A DNA stretch of 64,000 nucleotides, from assembly GCA_015057715.1 (NCBI GenBank), contig SVDS01000005.1, forward strand, positions 1-64,000. Direction: 5' to 3'. The position numbers were made by a program, and so were the translations under genes. This stretch comes from Paenibacillaceae bacterium (GTDB lineage: Bacteria > Bacillota > Clostridia > Lachnospirales > Lachnospiraceae). Positions 17,948 through 27,148 of the stretch are shown in pieces. Under the pieces are notes generated by a model. It made no database searches. It was given only the letters and a program-made list of their open reading frames with translations, and was not told where the DNA came from. The number at the start of each line of letters is the position of its first letter. Position 1 is the stretch's first letter.

Positions 17948-17996
17948 AAAGTCATTGAAAACCGAAGATAACAGCCGGTTTTTCAATGACTTTTTC
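17948..17996 (+). terminator. Rho-independent terminator of glmM
   Basis: A long stem formed by AAAGTCATTGAAAAACCG-type arms on either side of a short loop around 17965-17975, followed by a T-rich run (17990-17995). Confidence 0.8.
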
Positions 17997-18017
17997 AGTT
18001 TTAATAATGGCGTCTCA

Positions 18018-18046
18018 TTGTAAATGAAGACAATTCATGATATCAT
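18018..18046 (+). promoter_or_regulatory. Promoter of xpaC-telA
   Basis: TTGTAA (18018-18023), a 17-base spacer and TATCAT (18041-18046), 39 bases before the xpaC start. Confidence 0.55.
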
Positions 18047-18084
18047 TGTACTTATCTGCAAATTTATTTTGGGAGATCGGAAAA

Positions 18085-19341
18085 ATGGATAAAAAAGATA
18101 AATCAAACTTAGGAGAACAAATCCGCAGTACGGTGCAAAGCGCCATTGATTCCAGAGATTTTAACCAGCTGAACCGAATCATATCCGATTCCGTAAATTT
18201 TGCGCTGGATGAAGCAAAAAATCAGCTGGCAAAAGGAACGAAAAGCTGGACACAGCCACCGGTATGGGATAGCAGGGGCGAAAATAGTGAGGCGGAGAAG
18301 GTGGTAGATGACGAACCGGGATACCGGGCGTTTCAGACCAGCCGCACGGTAAAAGAACGGACAGGCAGTTCATTAGCCGGAAAACAAGAGATTAAAATTA
18401 ACCAGCAGGGGCGTGTGGGCGGAGTACTTTTAACCGTTTTTGGAAGTCTTTTTCTTGGTATTGATCTGATTGGGATTCTTATCTCTCTTTTTGCGTCCAT
18501 GATCTTAAAACCTGTCGCATGGGCGGCAGCTGGTGCGTTTACCTTTCTACTGGCAGCAGGAATTGTTTCCGGCTGCATGCTTTTTACCGGCATCGCCATA
18601 AATGGAAGATTAAAAAGAGCCAGAATCTATGCAAAGCAGTCCGAAAAACGCATGTATTGTAATTTGGAGGAACTGGCTGCAAGTGTTGGCAAATCACAGG
18701 AATATGTATTAAAAGACGTGGAGAAAATGATGAGGCTGGGTATTTTCCCACAGGCACACTTAGACGAGCAGAAAACCTGCCTGATTTTAAGTGAAGCCAC
18801 ATATAACCAGTATCTGGAGTGCCAGAAAGCGTTAAAAGAGCGGGAGAAAGAGGAAGAACTGAGAAAGATTTCAGATAATGAAACCCAGGAGAATCAAGCA
18901 TTACAGGAAATGATGACTCAGGGAAGAAATTATCTAAGAATATTAGAAGAAGCCAATGACGCCATTCCGGGCGAAGTGATTTCCCGAAAAATATCCATGC
19001 TGGAGGACGTAATACAGAGGATTTTTGATACTGTTTTAAAACATCCGGAACAAATGGGAGAGATGGAGCAGTTTATGGATTACTACCTCCCTACAACAGT
19101 AAAACTGGTGAATGCTTACCGGGATTTTGACAGCACAGGTATAGAAGGCAATAATATTATCAATGCAAAAAAAGAAATTGAAGGAACTCTTGATACCATC
19201 AATCTGGCCTTTGAACGGCTGCTTGATGATCTTTACCAGGATACGGCTATGGACATTACCACGGATGCATCGGTACTCCAGACAATGTTAAAAAAGAATG
19301 GATGGGCCGAAAGTGATTTTACAGGAGGAAATAAAGAATGA
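18085..19341 (+). CDS. xpaC: XpaC-like 5-bromo-4-chloroindolyl phosphate hydrolysis family membrane protein
   Basis: A 418-residue protein with a hydrophilic N-terminus, two closely spaced membrane helices (about residues 110-175) and a long helical cytoplasmic C-terminus with coiled-coil character. The LEELAASVGKS segment followed by a DVEKMMRLGIFP stretch is the XpaC family pattern. XpaC was named from a substrate-hydrolysis phenotype; its molecular role is unclear, and in Firmicutes it is regularly paired with TelA. ATG 18085 is chosen over the upstream 18037 start because GGGAGATCGG lies just before it. It overlaps telA by four bases (ATGA), so the two are translationally coupled. Confidence 0.8.
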   Translation: MDKKDKSNLGEQIRSTVQSAIDSRDFNQLNRIISDSVNFALDEAKNQLAKGTKSWTQPPVWDSRGENSEAEKVVDDEPGYRAFQTSRTVKERTGSSLAGKQEIKINQQGRVGGVLLTVFGSLFLGIDLIGILISLFASMILKPVAWAAAGAFTFLLAAGIVSGCMLFTGIAINGRLKRARIYAKQSEKRMYCNLEELAASVGKSQEYVLKDVEKMMRLGIFPQAHLDEQKTCLILSEATYNQYLECQKALKEREKEEELRKISDNETQENQALQEMMTQGRNYLRILEEANDAIPGEVISRKISMLEDVIQRIFDTVLKHPEQMGEMEQFMDYYLPTTVKLVNAYRDFDSTGIEGNNIINAKKEIEGTLDTINLAFERLLDDLYQDTAMDITTDASVLQTMLKKNGWAESDFTGGNKE

Positions 19342-20492
19342 GCAAAGATTTGGAAGAGATGATAAAAGAAGCGCCGCAGCTGACTCTTACACCATTTGAT
19401 CAGACAGAAGGTGTGAAAGAAGGACATGAACTGACCGAGGCAGTGCCTGTATCCGAACCAGTGCCCGCACCAGAGCTTACGCCAGAGGAAGAACGGCTGG
19501 TTTCTGATTTCGCTGATAAAATTAATTTAAAAGATTCCAATATGGTTCTTCAGTATGGCGCAGGAGCGCAAAAAAAGATCGCTGATTTTTCTGAGTCCGC
19601 ACTTGATAATGTAAAATCAAAGGATCTGGGTGAAGTGGGCCAGATGCTCACCAATGTGGTGACAGAGCTAAAAAGCTTTGAAACAGAAGGAGAGGAAAAA
19701 GGCTTCTTCGGTTTCTTTAAAAAGAGTGCTAACCGCCTTGATAACATGAAAGCAAAGTATGCATCAGCGGAGACTAATGTAAACCAGATCTGCAAGATTC
19801 TTCAGAATCATCAGATTCAGCTTTTAAAGGACGTCGCCCTTCTGGATAAAATGTATGAGTTAAACACCACATATTTTAAGGAACTAACCATGTATATCCT
19901 GGCTGGAAAGAGAAAACTTGCAAAAGTTCAGCAGGAAGAGCTCCCTCTTTTAATGGAACGGGCGGCAAAAAGCGGTCTTCCGGAGGATGCACAGGCAGCC
20001 AATGATTTGTCTGCCATGTGCGGACGTTTTGAAAAGAAGATCCATGACCTGGAGCTCACCCGTATGATTTCCATTCAGATGGCGCCCCAGATCAGACTGG
20101 TTCAAAATAATGATACTTTAATGACAGAGAAGATTCAGTCCACCCTTGTCAACACCATTCCTCTGTGGAAGAGTCAGATGGTTCTAGCCATCGGAATCAA
20201 TCATTCGGAGCAGGCGGCAAAGGCACAACGAGAAGTGACCGATATGACCAATGAGCTTCTTCGAAAGAATGCAGAAGTGTTAAAAACTGCAACCATTGAG
20301 ACGGCGAAAGAGTCAGAGCGTGGAATCGTTGATATGGAAACCCTGAAAAAGACCAATGAATCCCTGATTACAACCCTTGATGAAGTGGTGCGGATTCAGG
20401 CAGAGGGAAGACAAAAACGAAAAGAAGCAGAAGTGGAACTTGCCCGTATGGAAGGGGAATTAAAGACCAAGCTTTTACAGATGAGCCGATAA
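19338..20492 (+). CDS. telA: Toxic anion resistance (TelA/KlaA) family protein
   Basis: A 384-residue, almost wholly alpha-helical cytoplasmic protein. It has a proline-rich N-terminus, a GEVGQMLTNVVTELK segment, the FFGFFKKSANRL motif near residue 125 and long helices rich in charged residues to the end, which together identify TelA. The family was named from tellurite resistance, and in Firmicutes members also affect tolerance of cell-envelope agents; the mechanism is not settled. Coupling to xpaC by a four-base overlap is the usual arrangement. Confidence 0.9.
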   Translation: MSKDLEEMIKEAPQLTLTPFDQTEGVKEGHELTEAVPVSEPVPAPELTPEEERLVSDFADKINLKDSNMVLQYGAGAQKKIADFSESALDNVKSKDLGEVGQMLTNVVTELKSFETEGEEKGFFGFFKKSANRLDNMKAKYASAETNVNQICKILQNHQIQLLKDVALLDKMYELNTTYFKELTMYILAGKRKLAKVQQEELPLLMERAAKSGLPEDAQAANDLSAMCGRFEKKIHDLELTRMISIQMAPQIRLVQNNDTLMTEKIQSTLVNTIPLWKSQMVLAIGINHSEQAAKAQREVTDMTNELLRKNAEVLKTATIETAKESERGIVDMETLKKTNESLITTLDEVVRIQAEGRQKRKEAEVELARMEGELKTKLLQMSR

Positions 20493-20519
20493 AAGATTCT
20501 ATGGTTTTTAAAGTTTTTG

Positions 20520-20548
20520 TTGTAAGTCATTTTTACTCGTGCTATAAT
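20520..20548 (+). promoter_or_regulatory. Strong promoter of the leuA leader
   Basis: TTGTAA (20520-20525), a 17-base spacer and a perfect TATAAT (20543-20548) with the extended TGC just before it. The expected start near 20555 leaves a leader of about 195 bases before leuA. Confidence 0.75.
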
Positions 20549-20554
20549 AGCATA

Positions 20555-20749
20555 ACACTTTACCGTGGTGGTTTGTCAGAGCACGGCATGTGATTTTAAT
20601 GCAAAGGAATGATGACAGATGGGGTTAGACCTTTAAAACCCACGTTGTTCATTGTCAAAAAATACAGCGTGATTTATCGACTCCAAAGCCTGAACTGATT
20701 TTTTTATGAAGGAAATACAGACTAAAAAGGAATATGGAGGAGATCAGAC
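20555..20749 (+). promoter_or_regulatory. leuA 5' leader, possible attenuator
   Basis: A leader of about 195 bases with two visible hairpins: CCGTG...CACGG at about 20563-20585 and a TGGGGTT...AACCCAC pairing at about 20620-20644. An ATGATG-started open frame (20609-20698, 29-30 codons) is rich in Val, Leu and Ile codons. It does not contain the T-box consensus or the ykkC/ppGpp core that I would recognise. The upstream frame has a poorly spaced ribosome binding site, so a leader-peptide mechanism is only possible. Confidence 0.35.
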
Positions 20750-22414
20750 ATGTTGAATTATGAAAGATATAAGCGGGTACCGGTAGTAGATTATCCGGAA
20801 AGACAATGGCCGTGCAGGGAGATTAAGAAAGCGCCGATCTGGTGCAGTGTGGATTTGAGAGATGGAAACCAGGCTCTTATTGAGCCTATGGTAGTGGAAG
20901 AAAAGATTGAGATGTTTAACCTTCTGATTAAACTCGGTTTTAAGGAGATTGAAGTGGGATTTCCTGCTGCTTCCCAGATTGAGTTTGATTTCTTAAGACA
21001 GCTTGTAGAACGGAAACTGATTCCTGATGATGTGGTGATTCAGGTTCTGGTTCAGTGCAGAGAGCATTTGATTAAGAGGACATTTGAAGCCTTAGAGGGA
21101 GTTAAGAAGTCAATCGTTCATATCTACAATTCCACATCTACATTACAGCGTGATGTGGTCTTCCGCAAAGAGATGGATGAGATTAAGGAGATCGCAATAC
21201 AGGGAACCCAGTGGGTGAAACAGTATATGCAGGATTTTAAGGGAGAGGTTATGCTTGAATATTCTCCTGAAAGCTTTACCGGAACAGAACTTCAATTTGC
21301 ACTTGATATCTGTACGGCAGTGCAGGAAACCTGGGAAGCCACTCCGGAAAAGAAGATTATTTTCAATCTTCCTTCCACTGTGGAGATGACAACTCCCAAC
21401 GTATATGCCGATCAGATTGAATGGATGAATTCCCGGTTCAAAAACCGTGACAGCATTATTTTAAGTGTTCATCCTCACAATGACAGAGGAACAGGGATTG
21501 CAGCCACTGAGCTGGCTCTTCTTGCAGGTGCTGACCGTGTGGAAGGAACTCTGCTTGGGAATGGAGAACGTACCGGTAATGTGGATATTTTGACAGTTGC
21601 CTATAATATGTTTTCTCAGGGCATCAATCCGGAACTTCATCTTGAAAATATTCGTGAAATCGTGGATGTTTACGAACGTTGTACCAAGATGGAAGTGGAA
21701 CCCAGACACCCTTATGCAGGAAAACTTGTATTTACTGCATTTTCCGGATCTCATCAGGATGCCATTAACAAAGGCATGCAGGCGATGCATGAGAGGAAGA
21801 ATCCGTTCTGGGAGGTTCCTTATCTTCCTATCGATCCTTCCGATATTGGCAGACAGTATGAGCCGATTGTCAGAATTAACAGCCAGTCCGGCAAGGGCGG
21901 CGTAGCATTTGTTATGGATACCTTCTATGGATTCAAGCTTCCCAAGGGTATGCACAAGGAGTTTGCCGATGTTATTCAGGCAATTTCCGAGAAGCAGGGT
22001 GAGGTTGCTCCAGAGCAGATTCTGGAAGAATTCAAAAGCTGCTATACCGAGCGGAAGGAACCCATTCATTTCAGAAAGAGCCAGATTACAGAGGCAGAGG
22101 AAGATGTGGAGTTCTCAACACTTGCCAAAGTCCGCTACACAGACCATGGCGTGGAGAAAGTATTCGAGGGTGTGGGCAACGGACCCATCGATGCTGTTCA
22201 GAAGGGCCTGGAGAAGGAGCTTGGTATCGAAATCCGTGTGCTGGATTACTACGAGCACGCACTTGCTTCCGGATCTGGGGCGCAGGCTGCATCATACATC
22301 CATTTGCTTGATGTAAAGACCGGAAAGGCTACTTATGGCGTGGGAATCAGTTCCAACATTACCAGAGCGTCTATTCGGGGTATCTTTAGTGCGGTAAACC
22401 GGTTATTTTATTAA
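20750..22414 (+). CDS. leuA: 2-isopropylmalate synthase
   Basis: A 554-residue enzyme condensing acetyl-CoA with 2-ketoisovalerate, the first committed step of leucine synthesis. The N-terminal TIM barrel shows VDLRDGNQAL near residue 36 with the metal-binding aspartate, EVGFPAASQ near 66, and the HPHNDRGTG metal-binding histidines near 243. The C-terminal regulatory domain (after about residue 430) carries the leucine feedback site and ends in GISSNITRASIRGI. The length of about 555 residues places it in the longer LeuA subfamily. GGAGGAG precedes the start. No other leucine genes are adjacent; a terminator follows. Confidence 0.95.
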   Translation: MLNYERYKRVPVVDYPERQWPCREIKKAPIWCSVDLRDGNQALIEPMVVEEKIEMFNLLIKLGFKEIEVGFPAASQIEFDFLRQLVERKLIPDDVVIQVLVQCREHLIKRTFEALEGVKKSIVHIYNSTSTLQRDVVFRKEMDEIKEIAIQGTQWVKQYMQDFKGEVMLEYSPESFTGTELQFALDICTAVQETWEATPEKKIIFNLPSTVEMTTPNVYADQIEWMNSRFKNRDSIILSVHPHNDRGTGIAATELALLAGADRVEGTLLGNGERTGNVDILTVAYNMFSQGINPELHLENIREIVDVYERCTKMEVEPRHPYAGKLVFTAFSGSHQDAINKGMQAMHERKNPFWEVPYLPIDPSDIGRQYEPIVRINSQSGKGGVAFVMDTFYGFKLPKGMHKEFADVIQAISEKQGEVAPEQILEEFKSCYTERKEPIHFRKSQITEAEEDVEFSTLAKVRYTDHGVEKVFEGVGNGPIDAVQKGLEKELGIEIRVLDYYEHALASGSGAQAASYIHLLDVKTGKATYGVGISSNITRASIRGIFSAVNRLFY

Positions 22415-22426
22415 TATCAGATAATG

Positions 22427-22466
22427 AAAGGGATCCAGTCTTTTTTGAGGCAGGATCCCTTTTAGT
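22427..22466 (+). terminator. Rho-independent terminator of leuA
   Basis: A ten-base-pair stem AAAGGGATCC (22427-22436) / GGATCCCTTT (22453-22462), then TT. A flanking TATCAGATAA / TTATCTGAT pairing could make it bidirectional, also serving the convergent acetyltransferase gene. Confidence 0.8.
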
Positions 22467-22942
22467 TATCTGATTCTTTTTTCAAAACAAACAGCTTCAT
22501 CCCGCCCCTCATATTTCCCATAATTCGGGATGATATGGAAGCCATTTTTAATATAGAAGCTGCATGCACCTGCGTTAATTTTTCTGGTTTCGCAGATCAG
22601 TCTGCTGTATCCAAATTCCAGTGCCTTATTTTCCAGGAAATTCAAGATAGAAGTGCCAACACCAAGCCCCTGTTCTTTTGCATACATCCGTTTCAATTCC
22701 CCAGTGGAATCGTCTATTGGCCGTATTGCACCGCAGCCTGCTGCAATACTTCCACTTCTTGCAATGACAAAAATAGATTTTTCCTCTTCCATGTCATTGA
22801 TTGAAAATGAGGATTCGCCACTGTTTCCGGTTATGTGATTAAGACTTCCGGATAATTCCTTTAGCAGTGACAGAGACTCATCTGTGTTAATATCAGCCTC
22901 CATAACCAGAAGTGTTGTTTTAATATTATTTTTCTCGCTCAT
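22466..22942 (-). CDS. GNAT family N-acetyltransferase
   Basis: A 158-residue acetyl-CoA-dependent acyltransferase. The GNAT fold is visible in a SIAAGCGAIRPID strand, then GELKRMYAKEQGLGVGTSIL, which combines motif D and the pyrophosphate-binding Q/RxxGxG/A loop (QGLGVG), and a C-terminal SFYIKNGFH motif with the usual tyrosine/phenylalanine pair. The substrate cannot be told. It converges on leuA and is divergent from glf. The nearest good SD (GAGGAG) is about 15 bases from the ATG, so translation is probably modest. Confidence 0.85.
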   Translation of the reverse strand: MSEKNNIKTTLLVMEADINTDESLSLLKELSGSLNHITGNSGESSFSINDMEEEKSIFVIARSGSIAAGCGAIRPIDDSTGELKRMYAKEQGLGVGTSILNFLENKALEFGYSRLICETRKINAGACSFYIKNGFHIIPNYGKYEGRDEAVCFEKRIR

Positions 22943-23039
22943 CGTGGTTTAATTCATCTCCTCTCGCATTGATAATAATTATAAACCCATTGATTTATTG
23001 AAACAATCATTATTTAGAATTCCACTGTTAGAACCGGCG

Positions 23040-23068
23040 TTTACTTTTCTGAAAGACTCTAGTATAAT
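23040..23068 (+). promoter_or_regulatory. Promoter of glf (TTTAC type)
   Basis: TTTACT (23040-23045), a 17-base spacer and TATAAT (23063-23068). One of four similar promoters in the surface-glycan locus. Confidence 0.65.
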
Positions 23069-23101
23069 TAATTCAGTTTATAAAACGTCAGGAGAGTAAA
23101 G

Positions 23102-24211
23102 ATGAAGAAATATGATTATGTGCTTGTCGGAGGTGGTCTCTATTCCGGCGTATTTGCCTATCTGGCCAGGAAACAGGGAAAGAAATGCCTGGTCCTTGAG
23201 AAAAGAGAACATTTAGGAGGCAATTTGTATTGCGAAGAGACAGAAGGAATCCATGTACACCGGTATGGCGCTCATATTTTCCATACAAGCAACCGTAAGG
23301 TATGGCAGTTTGTCAATGAGCTGGCAGAGTTTAACCGGTATACCAATAGTCCCGTTGCCAATTATCTAGGAGAGATGTACAACCTGCCTTTTAATATGAA
23401 TACCTTCAGCAAGATGTGGGGGGTGTCGACTCCTGAACAGGCAAAAGCAAAGATTGATGAGCAGAGACAGGTGATTACCAGTGAGCCGAAGCATCTGGAA
23501 GAGCAGGCAATCAGCCTGGTGGGAACGGATATCTATGAAAAACTGGTAAAGGGTTATACGGAAAAACAGTGGGGAAGAGACTGCAAGGAGCTTCCGGCTT
23601 TTATTATTAAGCGCCTTCCGGTACGGTTTACCTATGACAATAATTATTTTAATGACTTATATCAGGGCATTCCCATCGGCGGTTATAACGTAATTACAGA
23701 CAAGCTCTTTGAAGGTTGTGATGTAGAGCTTTGTGTTGATTATTTAGACAACAAGGAGCATTATGACAGTCTTGGAGAGAAAATCATATATACCGGAATG
23801 ATTGATGCTTTCTACGGATACCAGTTTGGTAAGCTGGAATACCGCAGTCTGAAGTTTGACACAGAAACCCTTAATACAGATAATTACCAGGGTGTTGCAG
23901 TTGTAAACTATACAGACCGTGAAACTCCTTTTACCAGAATTATTGAGCATAAACATTTTGAGTTCGGAACCCAGGATAAGACAGTTATAACCAGAGAGTA
24001 TCCCGTTGACTGGAGTGAGGGTATGGAACCTTATTATCCCGTCAATGATGAGACCAATCAGAACTTGTATCAGGCATATGAAAAACTTGCCCAAAAAGAG
24101 GATCGGGTTATCTTTGGAGGCAGACTGGCAGAATACAAATATTATGATATGGACAAAGTTATTGAATCTGCTTTTAAAATGGCTGAGTCTGAACTGGGTC
24201 TCCTCCCCTAG
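23102..24211 (+). CDS. glf: UDP-galactopyranose mutase
   Basis: A 369-residue flavoenzyme that converts UDP-galactopyranose to UDP-galactofuranose, implying galactofuranose in the surface glycan. The N-terminal FAD-binding loop reads VLVGGGLYSG, followed by KREHLGGN and the HRYGAHIFHT motif near residue 57. The KGYTEKQWGRD segment (near 150) and the C-terminal REYPVDW and RLAEYKYYDMD segments complete the family pattern. AGGAGAG lies before the start. The stop is followed at once by the promoter of the next gene, so glf may be monocistronic. Confidence 0.95.
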   Translation: MKKYDYVLVGGGLYSGVFAYLARKQGKKCLVLEKREHLGGNLYCEETEGIHVHRYGAHIFHTSNRKVWQFVNELAEFNRYTNSPVANYLGEMYNLPFNMNTFSKMWGVSTPEQAKAKIDEQRQVITSEPKHLEEQAISLVGTDIYEKLVKGYTEKQWGRDCKELPAFIIKRLPVRFTYDNNYFNDLYQGIPIGGYNVITDKLFEGCDVELCVDYLDNKEHYDSLGEKIIYTGMIDAFYGYQFGKLEYRSLKFDTETLNTDNYQGVAVVNYTDRETPFTRIIEHKHFEFGTQDKTVITREYPVDWSEGMEPYYPVNDETNQNLYQAYEKLAQKEDRVIFGGRLAEYKYYDMDKVIESAFKMAESELGLLP

Positions 24212-24221
24212 CCGCCGGCTG

Positions 24222-24250
24222 TTTACATTTCTAATCAGATATAGTACAAT
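24222..24250 (+). promoter_or_regulatory. Promoter of the GT8 operon (TTTAC type)
   Basis: TTTACA (24222-24227), a 17-base spacer and TACAAT (24245-24250), within 35 bases of the GT8 start. Confidence 0.7.
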
Positions 24251-24283
24251 ACAACGATAAAATTGGTATGCGGGGAGGTTATT

Positions 24284-25261
24284 ATGAATATAGTTTACGC
24301 TTCCAACGATAAGTTTGCCAGACACCTTGCAGTTTCTCTCTACTCTCTTCTTGATCGGAATCAAAAGATTGAAACGCTTGATGTCTGGGTTTTATCCATG
24401 GGGTTGTCAAGGGAATCAAAAGACCGCTTATGCGGGATCGCACAGGAATTTGATCGTGAGCTTTCTGTGATTGAACTGGGGAATTTAAAAGAACGATTTT
24501 CCCATGAGGTGGACACAGGAGGATTTGATTTAAGCATTATGGCCCGCTTGTTTTTAGGAGATGTTCTCCCTGAACATGTGGAACGGGTACTTTATCTGGA
24601 CTGCGATACCGTGATACTGTCTTCTTTGGAAAAATTATGGAAGGCTGATTTAGGTCCGTTCCTGTTAGGCGCTGTCATGGAGCCAACCATTTATCCTTGT
24701 ATTAAAGAAGAGATCGGATTAAGACCGGAAGAACCCTATTTTAATTCAGGGGTGCTTTTAATTGATTTAAACCGCTGGAGAGAAGAGAATGTTCAAAAGA
24801 AGCTTCTTGACTTTTACCGATCCAAGGGAGGGAAACTGTTTGCGGGAGATCAGGATACCATTAATGGAAGTTTAAAGGGCAGAATCAGACCTCTTTCTCC
24901 CCGTTATAATTATTTTACCAACTACCGGTATTTCCATTACAGGCATTTAGTCCGACTGTCTCCGGTGTACGCACTCATTACGGAAAACGGCTTCCGGGAA
25001 GCTGGCAGACATCCGGCGATCCTTCATTTTATGGGGGATGAGAGGCCCTGGAAGGAAGGAAATCTTAATCACTACCGCAGAGCTTACGACAAGTATCTTG
25101 CGAAGACTCCATGGGCAGGAACTCCAAAGGAAAAAGGAAACCGGTTTTATATGGCAGCTTATCATCTTATGAATTACGGCACTTATCTGTGTCCTCCGTT
25201 ACGTGATTTCATCAGCCGCCGTTTTGGAATGAAGCTTGTAAATTCCAGAAAAGGATCTTAA
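24284..25261 (+). CDS. Family 8 glycosyltransferase
   Basis: A 325-residue retaining glycosyltransferase of the glycogenin/LgtC class, using UDP-glucose or UDP-galactose. The manganese-binding DxD is in YLDCDTVIL near residue 105, the acceptor region FNSGVLLIDLNRW near 150, and a HFMGDERPWK segment near 250 carries the C-terminal histidine metal ligand. It starts IVYASND as usual. ATG 24284 is preferred over the upstream TTG at 24263 because GGGGAGG (24272-24278) sits before it. It is the first gene of a six-gene glycan operon running to 30245. Confidence 0.9.
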   Translation: MNIVYASNDKFARHLAVSLYSLLDRNQKIETLDVWVLSMGLSRESKDRLCGIAQEFDRELSVIELGNLKERFSHEVDTGGFDLSIMARLFLGDVLPEHVERVLYLDCDTVILSSLEKLWKADLGPFLLGAVMEPTIYPCIKEEIGLRPEEPYFNSGVLLIDLNRWREENVQKKLLDFYRSKGGKLFAGDQDTINGSLKGRIRPLSPRYNYFTNYRYFHYRHLVRLSPVYALITENGFREAGRHPAILHFMGDERPWKEGNLNHYRRAYDKYLAKTPWAGTPKEKGNRFYMAAYHLMNYGTYLCPPLRDFISRRFGMKLVNSRKGS

Positions 25262-25272
25262 AAGGAGCAGGT

Positions 25273-26169
25273 ATGAATGTAAGTTGTATCATTTTAAACT
25301 ACAATGATGCCGATACCACAATAAAACTGGTTCAGGGGATAAAAGACTATTCGTCTCTTGATTCCATTGTTGTGGTGGATAATCATTCCACGGATGATTC
25401 GGCTGCCAGATTAAAGGATTTGAATGGCGGCAGGGTACACGTGATCAGCTCCTTAAAAAACGGCGGGTATGGGTATGGAAATAATCTGGGAATCCGTTAT
25501 GCTTACAAGGAACTTGGTGCTACACATGTGTTAATTGCCAATCCCGATGTCATGGTTACAGAGGAGACGATTGCTGCCATGAAGAACGCATTTCTGGCGG
25601 ATGAAAGTATTGCAGTCACTGCCGCCGTGCCGGTAGATCAAAGTGGCAGGGAAGGACTGCTGGGATGGAAACTGGCTGGTCTGTTTGCGGATTTGCTTGA
25701 TACGGGGCTGGTTACACGACGGTTATTGAAACGGTGGCTCACGGATGAACCGGGAAAACGGGCATTTTATCTGACAACACCTGTGGCAACGGAACGCTGT
25801 GTGTGGACGGATGCGGTTCCGGGCTCTCTTTTGCTGGCTGACGTAAAGGCAATGATGGCATGCGGCCTTTATGATGAGGAAGTATTTCTTTATTATGAAG
25901 AAAAGATTCTTGGGTATCAGTTGAAGAAAAAGGGGTACCGAACACTCCTTCTTCTTGACCGGACTTATCTCCATCTTCATTCCGTCTCCATTGACAAATC
26001 CGTTAGCTCAATCCTGAAAAAACAGGCGCTGCTTCATAAAAGTAAACTTCATTACTATAAAAAATATTTAAAAATAAACCGGTTTCAGGAATTTGCTGCA
26101 AAAGTATTCCTGGAATTTCTCATGTTTGAGATCTGGTTTTTAACAAAGATTCTGGGAATGTCATGGTAA
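25273..26169 (+). CDS. Family 2 glycosyltransferase (rhamnosyltransferase-like)
   Basis: A 298-residue GT-A enzyme. It begins with SCIILNYND, the VVVDNHSTDDS nucleotide-sugar loop and NGGYGYGNNLGIRYA. A LIANPDVMV segment near residue 92 replaces the classical DxD, as in many rhamnosyl- and related transferases. An EEVFLYYEEKILGYQLKKKGY stretch near residue 200 carries the catalytic acid region. The C-terminus is hydrophobic and amphipathic, suggesting membrane association. Donor and acceptor are unknown. It overlaps the next open frame by seven bases. Confidence 0.85.
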   Translation: MNVSCIILNYNDADTTIKLVQGIKDYSSLDSIVVVDNHSTDDSAARLKDLNGGRVHVISSLKNGGYGYGNNLGIRYAYKELGATHVLIANPDVMVTEETIAAMKNAFLADESIAVTAAVPVDQSGREGLLGWKLAGLFADLLDTGLVTRRLLKRWLTDEPGKRAFYLTTPVATERCVWTDAVPGSLLLADVKAMMACGLYDEEVFLYYEEKILGYQLKKKGYRTLLLLDRTYLHLHSVSIDKSVSSILKKQALLHKSKLHYYKKYLKINRFQEFAAKVFLEFLMFEIWFLTKILGMSW

Positions 26170-26192
26170 ATGACATGGAAAGAGGGGATAGA

Positions 26193-27113
26193 ATGATAAC
26201 TGTACTTTTGGCTGCCTGGAACGGAGAGAGATATCTAAGAGAACAGATGGAATCACTTTTGGAACAGACCAATCAGGAATTTACCATTTTAATTTCCGAT
26301 GACGGTTCCTCTGACAGAACCCCTGAAATCATCTCAGAATATGAAAGCAGATTTCCAGACCGGATAAAAAGCTTAAAGAATTTAAAACCATCAGGCAGTG
26401 CCCGGGACAATTTTTTCCGGCTTTTAAAATCTGCGTCTGATGAGTATCTGATGTTTTGCGATCAGGATGATATATGGCTGCCAGATAAAGTAGAGGTTAC
26501 TTTAAGAGAGATGAAGAAGATGGAAAAGATATGGGGGAAGGATATGCCCATACTGATCCATTCAGATCTCTCTGTTACAGATCAGGAAGGAACTGTAATT
26601 CACCCTTCCATGGCAAGATACCAGAAAATCGGAGTTTTTGATAACCGCACCAGCCATTATCTGGTGGAAAATAATATCACAGGCAATACCATGATGATTA
26701 ACTGGTCCTTAAAAAATCTGACGGGGCAGATCCCGGATATCTGTGTTATGCATGACTGGTGGCTGGGCCTTGTGGCAAGCTGTTTTGGGAAAATTTCCTA
26801 TATTGATCGTCCGCTGGTTCGCTACCGGCAGCATGATAACAATCAGGTAGGCGCAAAAAGCGGTATGAAACAGCTGTCTGAGAGACTGAGCAGACAGGAG
26901 AAAGTGCGGGAAAATTACCGTCTCCTGTCGGAACAGGCGAAGTCCTTTGTTTCAATTTACAAACAGTCCATGACTCCTGCTCAGAGAGATCTGTTTGAAG
27001 AATTTATAACTATTTGCCGAAAAAGCAGGGCAGAAAAAATAAAGATTATTTTAAAATACAAATTGTTTAAAAGTACCCGTGTCAGAACGCTTGGACAGAT
27101 GTTTTCTATTTAA
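26193..27113 (+). CDS. Family 2 glycosyltransferase
   Basis: A 306-residue cytoplasmic GT-A enzyme with VLLAAWNGERYL at the N-terminus, ISDDGSSDRT near residue 37, a CDQDDIW metal-binding motif near 88 and MHDWWLGLVA near 185. This pattern is common in O-antigen and rhamnan-type transferases. The start at 26193, with AGAGGGG just upstream, is better than 26163 or 26175, which have no ribosome binding site. The third gene of the glycan operon; the sugar is not predictable. Confidence 0.85.
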   Translation: MITVLLAAWNGERYLREQMESLLEQTNQEFTILISDDGSSDRTPEIISEYESRFPDRIKSLKNLKPSGSARDNFFRLLKSASDEYLMFCDQDDIWLPDKVEVTLREMKKMEKIWGKDMPILIHSDLSVTDQEGTVIHPSMARYQKIGVFDNRTSHYLVENNITGNTMMINWSLKNLTGQIPDICVMHDWWLGLVASCFGKISYIDRPLVRYRQHDNNQVGAKSGMKQLSERLSRQEKVRENYRLLSEQAKSFVSIYKQSMTPAQRDLFEEFITICRKSRAEKIKIILKYKLFKSTRVRTLGQMFSI

Positions 27114-27148
27114 CTGGGCAGTACATGGGAAATGAGGAGAATGGTAGA

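Noticed and set aside
20555..20749. T-box or ppGpp (ykkC-type) riboswitch before leuA
   Set aside because: Neither the GGGTGG-N-ACCGCG T-box sequence nor the ykkC core is present.
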